64,000 nt of DNA from Mytilus edulis (taxonomy: Eukaryota > Mollusca > Bivalvia > Mytilida > Mytilidae), in NCBI RefSeq assembly GCF_963676685.1, contig NC_092348.1, forward strand, positions 23,287,386-23,351,385, given 5' to 3'. The notes below the pieces were generated by a model. It saw only the letters and a program-made list of their open reading frames with translations. It did not search any database and was not told the DNA's origin. A program made the position numbers and the translations under genes. Shown here one piece after another: positions 35,193 through 47,200 of this stretch; position 1 is the first letter of the stretch, and every line of letters begins with the position of its first letter.

Positions 35193-35828
35193 TTAAAGGC
35201 ATATGATACAGTTACAGCCTACAGGGGAGGTAATGACGTTGCTAACGTAAATTGTTATTTTCACGACGTCAAACTATGACTTATCGGGAAAAGATTCAGT
35301 TTTCGACTGACTTTTATCATTCAAACTTATTTTACTTGAAAACGTGTTCATGGACCCCTCTTTTTTAAAATGCCATTTGGTTTGATTAAGCCAGAAGATT
35401 ATGTGAGCCAATTTTCATGAAAACGTAAATAGTGCAATTATTTAAAATTTGATAAATATTCAGCAAAAAATGATGTTTTTTTTCTACATTCATGAACATT
35501 GGATAAATATGAGTTATTTCTGAATAAAAAATGCATAAATTTTTAGGATACTTATAAAATACAGAAAATACAAATTATTTAACAAAAAACAATTTGTGTT
35601 TATCTTTTAAAACAAAAAAGTTATGTCTTTCTTTTGATAGAGAAAATATGGCCACAAATCTGAATTTTAAGCAAATATACAAAAATTTCGACCTCATTTT
35701 ACTCAAAAAGTAGCTCATGAAGGTATATTTTTTATTACATATTTGATTTAATCAGGTAAAAAATAGTCTATACAGAAATTTTTATCAAAATGTAAACACG
35801 GAATCAAAACTGTATCTTATGCCCTTAA
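35193..35828. mobile_element. TTAA-site TIR element, family G copy 1
   Basis: Bounded by TTAA at 35193-35196 and 35825-35828, with termini AGGCATATGATACAGTT and CTGTATCTTATGCCC as inverted repeats. The 636-bp body aligns with copy 2 at 62830-63449 (shared CTAACGTAAATTGTTATTTT-like start, GACTTATCGGGAAAAGATTC, AAAATGCCATTTGGTTTGAT). It has no coding capacity. The TTAA duplication points to piggyBac or Kolobok-type mobilisation (inference). It ends 29 bases from the stop codon of the EF-hand gene. Confidence 0.85.
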
Positions 35829-35857
35829 GGATTAAATGCTTTGATAATTGTTGGTTT

Positions 35858-38800
35858 TCAGTTATCAAGATCAACAAAATAATAATCACAGAGTAATATA
35901 GGGCACTCTGTAAATTCCACTCGATAGTCATAATATAAGTCTATTTCATCTGGTTCGTCCATTGTGTCACCCCATAATTCCCTCAGCTCCGTATCCTCTT
36001 CGATCCTAGATTCAGCGACTCTCCTGTCATCACGGAATATTGACAGTTTAGTAGATGCAATACCTGTGTCTTGTATAATCATCTGGATAAGACTGTATAT
36101 TGTTGTGAAACCGTTAGCAGTCACATTTATATGTGAAGGATGTTTTGATGTATTCTTGAAGGTTATGCAAATTAGATTAATTGAAACGTCCCTGAAAAAG
36201 AGATATATTATATCATATCATCCATATCATCAATTAAATACATTTAAATATTTGCGTGAGATGAAAATCTGTTTATTGAGGATTGAAAAGCATGGTACAT
36301 GAACTTATTTTTGTATCTTTTTAAAATTTATTAAAAGGTTATGCAAATTAGATTACTTGAAACAGCCCTGAAAAAGAGATATATTATATCATATCATCCA
36401 TATCATCAATTAAATGCATTTAAATATTTGCGTGAGATGTATTCTTGCAGGTTATGCAAATTAGATTAATTGAAACGTCCCTGAAAAAGAGATATATTAT
36501 ATCATATCATCCATATCATCAATTAAATGCATTTAAATATTTGCGTGAGATGTATTCTTGAAGGTTTTGCAAATTAGATTAATTGAAACGTCCCTGAAAA
36601 AGAGATATATTATATCATATCATCCATATCATCAATTAAATGCATTTAAATATTTGCGTGAGATGAAAATCTGTTTATTGAGGATTGAAAAGCATGGTAC
36701 ATCAACTTATTTTTGTATCTTTTTAAAATTTATTTTAATAACAGACCACAATTATGATGAGAATAATCAGTTTAAGGTGGTACCTAACACTACAGGGAGA
36801 TAACTCTGTAAAATCAGCTAAACGTTTTAATTACGTTGTGTTGTAAAGGGAATATTAAGCTTCTCAATGATCAAAATTGGTGTTTGTCAAACTGCTTATA
36901 TAACCAGTGTAATTTTTCTGATAAAATGGTTGGTTCAAAATTTTTGAAATTTATATATTTTGGTTAGGGTCAAAGTAAATACTTTGTCAAATTTTTATGA
37001 AAATTAAACGAGCCAAATTAATTTTAGTGAAAGTGTTGGGTACCACCTTAACAAGTTTCCAATGGGCTTTTGTACTTAAAAAAATAAAACAGTTTATAAA
37101 TAAAAGTTAATAACTAAATCTAATAAGAGGCAAAACGAATAGACTTCCTTGCAATTAATGTTTCTACTCAGAACAAATATGACCTATCTATAAACCCGTA
37201 CAATCCAGTCAAAAATATTATACTGTCTACAATTGTCATTTTTCCATTTAAGATACTTATAATACAACAACAAATTTGTTGTCCAGACAAACTGTGCAAT
37301 GTGTATAATCAGTCAAAGGGAGATAATTCTGTAGCATTTTTGAGTGCAAACATGATTTTATCAATTAAAGGGAGACAAATTGGTGATATTCTAAAGGTTT
37401 TTTTTTTATATATATAAAGAAGTATTCGTATAGTTAAAGTTACATTTGGCCCTCTTTAATTTGAACATGGGGAGATAGAAATTCCATGAAAAAAACTTTT
37501 AACATAAAAAAAGAAACTTTTTAGGTATTCTTTAGAATGAATTGTCATGCCATTTAAGTTTCATAAACTGATAAGACATCACATATTTTATTGTTACAGT
37601 GTGTATATGTTTTGATCATTTAGCAAAAAACTGATTCATTTTATATATTCCAATTTTTCTAATTTCCTTAGGCAATTTTGAGTAGAATTGACTATTTGAA
37701 GATAAAATGTCCCATAACAGATAGTGACACCTAACTGCAATATCAAGATAGCCCTATCACTATTTTAAAAAAGATACAAGAAAGCTACATGTCAGAGTAC
37801 TTTAATAGTTAACTTAAGTTCCTATTTAATCAGTGATGTTTATAAAGACTTTTCCCACCTAATGGCATGGTTTATTGAAAAACAGCAACTTGTTGTGGGC
37901 TTCGGTGTATTTTGTGTCATGAAGACAAACTTGCCAATAAAACAGTTATCTGAAATTGTTTTGAATTATAATTATTCTGATAAGATAATAATACCTGCAG
38001 AATGGTATACCAGGAGGTTGTATGACGGCCATTTTACAGGATCTACAATGATCTAAATCTCTCTTTGTTACATCCAAAACCTTTTCCATTTCTTCTTCTT
38101 CTTGTTCCATCTCCTCTACCTCTCTAAAAAAAAAACAACCAAGAAACACCATGAGTGCATAAGCCATGCTGCAATCTATATTGATCTTTATAGGACACAG
38201 ATTTTTGGGTCAAGCTCTTATTTTTTCAGTTTTGGTGTTGATTTTAAGGGTCTGCTAACAAATTCACAAATAATTTCAAAACTAGGAAAATAAGTATAGA
38301 GACATTGACCTTCCCCCCCCCCCAAAAAAAAAAATATAAAAAAATACAGGGAACTTGTTGTTTACAACAGACATTCTCAATTTAAGTTTGATAGATAATT
38401 TTTGGAATAAAGTATGATTCAAAAAGATATAACAAAGAAATCAATTCCTGTCCAAATTTCAGTTTATCATTTGCTGCTGTGATCCTTTTCAAATATCACT
38501 ATAGATTGTCTACATTCCATGAAACATTGTAACACCAAGTTTGGTAAAAATTGAACAAATGGAATATCGTTAATTATGTGTTAATACAAACTAGATCCAC
38601 CAAAAGATAAAAGACTAGATACTGAACCAGGTCATTTTTCGAAGTTCTGAAAGTGATCAAAATTCCTTTTAGAAAAGTTTTTTCCTAAATTTTTATATCA
38701 TTTCCATGTTAACATTATATCAGGACTCATAATTAAGATAAATTAAGTCAAGAAATAAAAGATAAAATATCAGTTGCCTGCACAGACAAAGATTTGAAAT

Positions 38801-41800
38801 AGGAAAAATTTGTAAGGGTTCCGCGGAACCCAGTGTCTCGCCTATTTTTGCTGTAAATTGCAGACTCAACAACAATGAGGGAAAAAATCAATAAAAATAT
38901 TCCTCTTGTTACATGTACTATTTTATGATTGCAAGAAAATCTAAGTCCATTTAAAAGTAAATTACAGAAAAAACTGAGTAATCTTTTTACAAACTTTACT
39001 TCTGGATACAATATTATGATCATAAATAAGCTTCTGTCCAAGTTTGGAACAAACCCAGGATAGTTTAAGAAAGTTATTAAAATTTTTAAAACTTTAACCA
39101 CAGAGTGAATGTAATGGTTCCCTGGAGAAAAACTAAGTCCATTTAAAAGTAAAATATGGAAAAAATGGATTTATTTATTTACAAAATTTACTTCTGGATA
39201 CTATCTTATGATCATAAACAAGCTTCTGTCCAAATTTGGTACAAACCCAGGATAGTTTAAGAAAGTTCTAAAAACTTTAACCACAGAGTGAATGTAATGT
39301 TTCTCCGCAGAAAAAACTAAGTCCATTTATAAGTAAAATATGGAAAAAATGGAATTTTATTTTTTCAAAATTTACTTCTGGATATTATCTTATGATCATA
39401 AACAAGCTTCTGTGCAAGTTTAGTACAAACCCAGGATAGTTTGAGAAAGTTATTAAAATTCTAAAAACTTTAACTACAGAGTGAATGTTTTGTTTCCTCG
39501 CAGAAAAAACTAAGTCCATTTATAGTAAAATACGGAAAAAATGGAATTTTATTTTTACAAAATTTACTTTTGGATACTACCTTATGATCATAAACAAGCT
39601 TCTGTCAAAGTTTGGTAGAAATCCAGTATAGTTTAAGAAAGTTATTAAAATTTCAAAAACTTTAACCACAGAGTGAATATTTGTTGACGCCGCCGACGAC
39701 GCCGACGACGACGGAATGTAGGATCGCTTAGTCTCGCTTTTTCGACTAAAGTCGAAGGCTCGACAAAAACCTTTCATCATTCACAACACTTGCTTACTTA
39801 ACTAGTTATGCACATAGAGGTGGTACATAACACTACAGGGAGATAACTCTTAAAAAATATCAGAGAATTTTAGGCACCTTCTTTTGTTAATGAAAAATAG
39901 AGCTTCTCAATGATCAAAATAAGTGTTTGTCAAACTGCTATATATTCAATGAAATTTTTCAGATAAAGTGAGTGGCTCAAGTTTTAAGAATTTTCATATT
40001 TTTGTCAAAGGTCAAAGTATAAAATATTTTGTCAAAAATTTATGTAAATTAAACCAGCCAAATTAATTTAGTTAAAGTGTTTGGTATCACCTTAAATTTG
40101 ATTCCAACTGTTACATTTTCATCAGTGACTGCTAGAGGAATGGTGTATTTGTTGGCTAAAAAACAACCTTTGATTTTTACCAGTGTTTTCATTTTTGCTT
40201 TTCAACACTTAACCTGATGATAAGATGGTAATTAGATCACATGAAGGCACCTTTGAAACATTTGACTCAAGCTATTGGAGAATATGAATGTCCCTAAAAA
40301 ATATAAATATACAAAAAGAGTTCCATCAAAGATATAAGTTTGTCTACTTTATAAGATTCAAATTCTAAAAAATAAAATTTTGACAGTTCAATTTGACCAA
40401 TTTTCAGTTCCAATGTATTTGAATTGTGCTATTAATTCCCTTGATGATTATCCCATGTCACTTTTAATTCAAACCTACATTGCATAATTAAGTCCTTTGT
40501 GTAGTTCTGTGTAATCAATTTCTTCACTATTTTCATTGTCCAACAACTTTGCTAAGAGATGACATTGTACCTCACTGCAGGGAATCTCTAAGTCAAACAT
40601 TCCTGAAATTCATTAAAACAGAATTATGGCTATATAAAACTACAAAAATATCTTTATTCCTGACTCTCAATGCTGAGGTGTTATAAATGGTCTATGTCAC
40701 AGACTTTTGTTAAATTTTGCATGTAACTTTAACTCCTTGAAATATAATGGAAAAATGAAAAATATAAAGCATTTATCTCTTTATTTTCTGAAATATTACT
40801 GTCAGATACAATTCTTGCAAATTATTTTAAGAGTATAATGATTGTTTTATCAAATTAAAAAAAATATGCAATATTCTTAAATTTGTCTTTTAAAATTCAT
40901 TTTCAATATTATTTATATACTTTTAACTTTTTGTATCTTCGGATTTTAAATGTTTGGGTTTGAGTGTTCCTGATGAAGGTAAATCCAGAAAAGCACTTCG
41001 AACGCATGCAATTATTAAACGTGTTGTTTTCAACTTTTTTTCCCCAATCAAATATTTTTTCTTACCCGACTTAAATTCATCATAAGTAAGCATACACTCT
41101 CCCTCATAATCGTATGTTTTGAAAAGTTGCTGGATTCTTACTGCATTAGATTTTAACCATTTGTCCATTTCATATATAAATAAACGAAATGATGGTTTTT
41201 CCTTCTTTAACTTTTCTGTTTCTTTTTCTAGTTTTTCCTAAAATTTTAAAATAAAGAATTAGTATTCAGGTTTATATTACTTAAATCCTTTCACTACTGA
41301 GATCAAGTCAACTGTAACCTCTGTTAGACATAAATAACTTGAAAAGTCTTAGTATCTATCATTTTCAATTCTGGTACATGTAAATATAGGCAAATGGGCA
41401 TGCTTACTGTATGTATAACTGGTGTAATTACCAATCACATGTACAATGTATGTTCCTGGTGTGCCAAGTCAGATAATAATTGATAATAAGTGTGGATTTG
41501 TGTACTGCCCAATAATGTTCTTACAAAGTAACTCTTATTATCATTTTATGTATCATGAACAATCTAATGTACCACACATCTCATTTTATTCATTTCTTAC
41601 GATACCATATTTCAATTTCTACATCAAATATAGTCTAAGCAAGCTATGAATAAAGTTAACATACTTTCCATCAAAACACAAATAGATTTAGGAAGATGTG
41701 GTGTGAGTGTCAATGAGACAACTCTCCATCCAAATAACAATTTAAAAAAAAGTTAAACCATTATAGGTCAATGTACGGCCTTCAACATGGAAGCCTTGGC

Positions 41801-43698
41801 TCACAACGAATAACAAGCTATAAAGGGCCCCAAAATTACTAGTGTAAAACCATTCAAACAAAAATTGTTTAGATATTTTACTTATAAAAAGAACCTCACT
41901 GACAAGTATACTGACTTAAGATACAGACAAATGAAGATAAGCTTGTGGTATTTTATTTACCCCCCCCCCCCCCCCTTTTCTCCCAGGAAGTATTCTTGAT
42001 CACTCTTTAAGATGTCCAAGTACAAGTTTAATTTCTAGATGTACATGTATCTTACCAACTTCTTATCAGCCAAGGACACTTTCTTCTTCTTCTTTTTGCC
42101 CTTTTTCTTTTTCTTTCCTCCGTCTTTTTCTTTAAGATCTACAGTACCATCAGGATTTGTTACAGAAATCAAAGTACCTGGATCAATTTCCCCTGGCTCA
42201 TCCTTTTCTATTGACTTTCCCGATGTCAACTTCCTATAATTAAAATAAGCTTTATTACATGTACAGCTCTAAATAACTAATGTGATGGTGAGAAGTACAT
42301 AAAATATGAAGTTGATCTCCGTAAGGCAGCAATCCAACAACATGAAATAAGTAGTGACACCCATTTAGTTGCATACTTGGGAGGAAATCATTTTAATTGA
42401 CAAACACAAAACCAATTCCTTCTCTTCAATGTAAAAATTCTCTTATTTGAATAGAACAAAGAACAAATCCTAAGAATTGCATAAAAATACCTATTCAAAG
42501 TGTAATTCTAAAGAAAAAAATGCACTAATTATCGAAAAAAGATTTATAACAGCTAGTTTGGCCCTGACACCTGTAAATTTCCCAGCTGACGTGTGCTAAA
42601 AAGAACCTCTCTGTGATTGTCTTTTGCCACATAAATTATGCACAAAAATATACAAGTTATCTACAAAGGTATCCACTTCCGGAGTCTTAGTGTTGTTCAA
42701 TATATACAATGTATAGAGTTTTAAGTATGGGGGATCTCATACATGTACATGTATATTAAGATTCTGATAGCAATTCTAAATCAAATTATTTCTCTAGTAA
42801 ATTTCTTGAAACTACATCTAGCAACCAAAAAACAAAAATACAATCAATGCTTTTACATCCCAATTAATTTACAAAAAGAAGCATTCAATTCTTAAATACA
42901 TCTTACATGTAAATGTTGACAGACAATAGACAATATTTATTAGCACAAACACATTTACATTAAATGGTTATAGCATAATTGGTACAATATCCGTAATGCG
43001 CCTCAATATGAGCACAACAAAAGTCATGTGTAAACAAAAAAAAATTTGTGTAGTGATATTTGACATGTTTCTATTTTTTTCAAATGACTGAGCTTATCCA
43101 TGTGTGGTGATTAGGAAGGTAAAGGAACATAGAATAAATGTGTAAAAACTGTGGAGCTATTAAATGTGTTCAAAGTATTAAATTAAAAGAACTTATTGTG
43201 TTAAAAAGGGGAATTTTTACAACAAGGAGTCGCATCACGAAAGGATGTTCAGGGTATGCTAATCTATGGAAAAAGTCATCTCACTTCGTCCCCCGAAAAT
43301 TTAACCACATATGTGAAAATGTCAGAGCTTTAAAACGAGGCTTTTTTTTAAATGAGCTACATATATCATACATATCCAAGTTTACGATATTGTCTGAGCT
43401 ACAGAAAACGTTACCATTCATAACCGCCTATATAAAAACTATTAAAGATATTGACCCAATTGTATCCTACATATTCTGATTTATTTTTATTGGGAGGTAA
43501 GTCACAACAATGGTTAAGCATTCAAAAATTATATTTCAAATCTGAAATCCCCATCAATGCTTATAATTAGCAAAATTGCTATTATGATTATGATGGAAAA
43601 TAAACTCCCAAAAAAACATCTACCAAAAAAATATAAATATCATAATATATTACAAAGCTTTACTTTTTCTTTCCTCCTTTCTTTTTCTTTAATACCAT
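35858..43698 (-). CDS. EF-hand protein with unrecognised C-terminal domain, six exons, complete
   Basis: Coding exons on the minus strand: 43664-43698, 42056-42233, 41066-41237, 40479-40602, 37995-38123 and 35858-36191. Every junction is GT-AG and in phase, giving 972 nt and 323 aa. The N-terminus is MVLKKKKGGKKKKKL, with a second Lys run at 52-63. EF-hand loops are at 114-125 (DYEGECMLTYDE) and 150-161 (DNENSEEIDYTE, the more canonical of the two), so Ca2+ binding is likely for the second and possible for the first. An acidic stretch follows (EVEEMEQEEEEMEK, 171-184). Residues 214-323 form a separate domain (INVTANGFTTIYSLIQMII, KLSIFRDDRRV, YDYRVEFTECPILLCDYYF), perhaps a ubiquitin-like or beta-rich fold, which I cannot name. 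The unspliced reading of exon 3 past its donor hits a stop 46 codons on. Function unknown; a cytoskeletal or ciliary role is only a guess. Confidence 0.82.
36135..36720 (-). repeat. Four tandem copies of a splice acceptor plus exon start
   Basis: A unit containing TTATGCAAATTAGATTAATT, GAAACGTCCCTGAAAAAGAG and TTAAATGCATTTAAATATTT occurs at about 36147, 36330, 36440 and 36552. On the minus strand this is polypyrimidine, TTTTTCAG, then the first roughly 45 coding bases of exon 6 of the EF-hand gene. Only the copy at 36147-36191 continues into the full exon. Copy 2 has CAGGGCTGTTTCAAG and copy 3 TGCAGG differences. Copies 1 and 4 also share about 70 bases downstream (AAATCTGTTTATTGAGGATT). Confidence 0.85.
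36772..37051. mobile_element. TTAA-site TIR element, family T copy 1
   Basis: TTAA at 36772-36775 and 37048-37051; termini GGTGGTACCTAACACT and AGTGTTGGGTACCACC are inverted repeats. It is 280 bp and non-coding. A second copy at 39815-40095 lies in another intron of the same gene. It lies in intron 5 of the EF-hand gene. Confidence 0.8.
38820..39775. repeat. Element with four tandem units of about 190 bp
   Basis: CTAAGTCCATTTA starts units at 38941, 39133, 39317 and 39510. The left end has GGTTCCGCGGAACCCAGTGTC, a GGTTCCGCGGAACC palindrome. The right end is GC-rich (GACGCCGCCGACGACGCCGA), followed by TTTCGACTAAAGTCGAA, another palindrome. This is the same hairpin-ended, tandem-bodied architecture as 45797-47583. 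It sits between exons of the EF-hand gene. Confidence 0.7.
39815..40095. mobile_element. TTAA-site TIR element, family T copy 2
   Basis: Right end TGTTTGGTATCACCTTAA (TTAA at 40092-40095). The left TTAA has mutated to TAGA before GGTGGTACATAACACTACAG. The body matches 36772-37051 (CAGGGAGATAACTCT, GCTTCTCAATGATCAAAAT, GTGTTTGTCAAACTGCT). It lies in intron 4 of the EF-hand gene. Confidence 0.75.
41690..41870 (+). repeat. Dispersed repeat family A copy in EF-hand gene intron
   Basis: GATGTGGTGTGAGTGTCAAT, ACGGCCTTCAACATGGAAGC and AAGGGCCCCAAAATTACTAG match the 34220-34505 subfamily in the opposite orientation. A C-run of about 17 follows at 41961. Confidence 0.75.
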
Positions 43699-44259
43699 CT
43701 TGTAATGTATGGGACAAATAAACGAATCTCGAAAGAAAACTGGAAAATTCGATTGTTTACAGTTTCCAAGCACTCCCAAAGGTCAAGGTAAAATTTTGAT
43801 TCTAAAGTCCATAACAAAATCGGAATTTAAAAATCCGGTCTTTTTTTTCAAAACCTTTTTATTCGTTTCTCTTCCCTGTCGCTAGATAAACCCTCTCTTT
43901 TTGACATGAGGAAAGGTTACAGAAATAAAACACCTTTGGTATAGTATTAAGAAAATTAAGCAATTAACTTTCTATTACAAAAAAGTCAAAAAACACAAAC
44001 GCAACAGAAAAATCATCCTTTGCAAGATAAGTAATCTGAAAAAATGATCACAACATATGTACATTAAAGTTTCAAAATCCAAAAAAAGATTTTGTCTTTG
44101 GAACCTGGGACTATTATACTAACATATTATTATAGTTAGTATTATAATAGTCCCAGCTGGAACACAAAGTGCATTTAACTTTTATATTTCTAGTGGATGC
44201 TGAGGCTAAATCTTTCCAAATTGCACAGGTTAATTTGTACTCTTGAGTAGTTTTTGATG
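43699..44259. other. 5' flank of the EF-hand gene, with a foldback at 44105-44160
   Basis: Upstream region of the minus-strand gene; no TATA box or CpG cluster was recognised. A strong inverted repeat GGGACTATTATACTAAC and GTTAGTATTATAATAGTCCC (arms within 44105-44160, one-to-two-base gap) could be a small foldback element. Confidence 0.5.
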
Positions 44260-47200
44260 TGTAAATCAAGGAATTGTATATTTAAAAGGAATGGAAACGC
44301 GGCCGACTTCAAAGAAAATATTATGATGCATCTCTTGCTTTGACCGGGTGTTGATTACACCCCATCGCTCTAACTGGCTCATTACTTATCTGGTAGAAGT
44401 TATCGAACGTGGTCATTTAATCTGACACTAGTTATCTAACTTGACAATGATATTATATCTTCTTAGGCATGTTTCTGTAATAAAAAATAATAAACTAAAA
44501 TCCTTCTGAGGGGCATTCTTTTTCAATTTGCTTGGTGTAAAATAAATCATAATTGGTTATTTTTAGAAGATAATTCGAAATACATATTTTATTGTAGAGT
44601 AATGGTACTTACATTGTGCAAGTTGCGTTGTGCAGTACGAACGCGGTATAGTGATAAATCATGAAACCAAAAATAAATTAATCCAAGAAAAAATATAACA
44701 ATACAACCACATGCAAAGTTACTTTAATTTAATATAAAAAAACTTTTTATTTTAGTTTTTTTTATCTTGATATTTCATGAAGGTATGTCACAATATTAAC
44801 AGATGATATCAGTCATGTTACGAGTTTTAAATAGTTTTCATACAAAATAAAGGAAATTTTAAAAATGTAGTTAAATGACTTTTCAATTGTAATAAATCAT
44901 TATGAAGGGAAGAAAAAAGTAAACAACTGCAGTATATTATCTAGATAAAAGAACTTAGATTACAGGTGTTATAATAAACAATGGCATGCGGGATGTTCCA
45001 ATTTGCAGGTATAATATTTCATGTATAAAATGATAAGCTAAATATATGTCTTACATACTTTTAAAGATGTTAAAAATTAATAACGCCGATCTCACCTGTT
45101 AATTAATGCTAAATTATGCAGAGATGCAATAAATTTTCTAATTAGAAACAGTTAAAACTTTCCCACATTCGCATTTTATGTATTTTAACATCTAAGGAAT
45201 ACTTTTGCGACCTATAGACTACTGCTCTTCGAGAAAAAAGGAAGGAACAGTTTTGCTGTTGCGTATGGTAATTTGCGGCAACGCTTAATAATGGCAAACT
45301 GCATAACCAAACAACGATTTAGTATAAAAAAAAGTATTTACAAAAAAATAAATGAATAACATTGTACATGTATATAAAAAGGCACAATCAATCCCAATCG
45401 TAAGTCTTTGTATATATTTCTTGTCTGTTATTTCCAACTTTGTCGGTGTCGAACTTGACTGAACAATTTGGCGTCAATGTGAACTATAAATATGGGATTT
45501 TGAAAAATCAGCAAATTCGTTTTGAACACCATTTTCATAAAACCAACGCTATTTGATAGAAAAAAGATTAAGGTTTAAAATTGTATGTCAATGTCACATC
45601 TATTTCACGCAGTTATTTAACTCATACCAAAATACAAAGTGTCGATGTATTTGTTGACGCACAACTTCAAATTTTCAACATGTTTCGATATAAAATAATT
45701 TACATAGTACCAATTATATTTAGCATTCATAATTTAGACCAAACTGTAGGAAAATATTTCTTCTTTAAAGTGATATCTCATTTTTCTCACTTTTTTAGCT
45801 CACCTGGCCCGAAGGGCCAAGTGAGCTATTCCCATCACTTTGCGTCCGTCGTCCGGCGTCGTTAACTTTTACAAAAATCTTCTCCTCTGAAACTACTGGG
45901 CCAAATCAAACCAAACTTGGCCACAATCATCATTGGAGTATCTAGTTTAAAAAATGTGTGGCGTGACCCGGTCAACCAACCAAGATGGCCGCCACGGCTA
46001 AAAATAGAACATAGGGGTACAATGCAGTTTTTGGCTTATAACTCAAAAACCAAAGCATTTAGAGCAAATCTGACATGGGGTAAAAATGTTTATCAGGTCA
46101 AGATCTATCTGCCCTGAAATTTTCAGATGAATCGGTCAATCGGTTATTGGGTTGCTGCCCCTGAATTGGTAATTTTGAGGAAATTTTGCTGTTTTTGGTT
46201 ATTATCTTGAATATTATTATAGATAGAGATAAACTGTAAACAGCAATAATGTTCAGCAAAGTAAGATCTACAAATAAGTCAACATAACCAAAATGGTCAG
46301 TTGACCCGTTTAGGAGTTATTGCCCTTTAGAGTCAATTTTTAACCATTTTTCGTAAATTAAAGTAATCTTTTACAAAAATCTTCTCCTCTGAAACTACTG
46401 GGCCAAATTAATTCAAACTTGGCCACACTCATCTTTGGGGTATCTAGTTTAAAAAATATGTGGCGTGACCTGGTCAACCAACCAAGATGGCCGCCACCGC
46501 TAAAAATAGAACATAGGGGTAAATGCAGTTTTTGGCTTATAACTCAAAAAACAAAGCATTTTGAGGAAATCTGACATGGCATAAAAATGTTTATCAGGTC
46601 AAGATCTATCTTCCCTGAAATTTTCAGATGAATCGGTCAATGGGTTGTTGGGTTGCTGCCCCTGAATTGGTAATTTTGAGGAAATTTTGCTGTTTTTGGT
46701 TATTATCTTGAATATTATTATAGATAGAGATAAACTGTAAACAGCAATAATGTTCAGCAAAGTAAGATCTACAAATAAGTCAACATGACCAAAATGGTCA
46801 GTTGACCCGTTTAGGAGTTATTGCCCTTTATAGTCAATTTTTAACCATTTTTCGTAAATTAAAGTAATCTTTTACAAAAAGCTTTTCCTCTGAAACTACT
46901 GGGCCAAATTAATTCAAACTTGGCCACAATCATCTTTGGGGTATCTAGTTTAAAAAATGTGTGGCGTGACCTGGTCAACCAACCAAGATGGCCGCCACCG
47001 CTAAAAATAGAACATAGGGGTAAAATGCAGTTTTTGGCTTATAACTCAAAAACCAAAGCATTTTGAGGAAATCTGACATGGGAATATAAATGTTTATCAG
47101 GTCAAGATCTATCTGCCCTGAAATTTTCAGATGAATCGGTCAATCGGTTGTTGGGTTGCTGCCCCTGAATTGGTAATTTTGAGGAAATTTTGCTGTTTTT

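Noticed and set aside
41961-41978. Poly-C tracts as regulatory sites
   Set aside because: C-runs at 20961, 28600, 41961 and 60101 are simple homopolymers in or near repeats, with no further pattern.
43138-43479. 113-codon open frame on the plus strand
   Set aside because: No motif, no splice context, and it lies within the first intron of the minus-strand EF-hand gene. It could be an old element fragment but cannot be supported.
45581-46117. Open frames of 94 and 66 codons
   Set aside because: They run through element D and are not preserved in its other two units.
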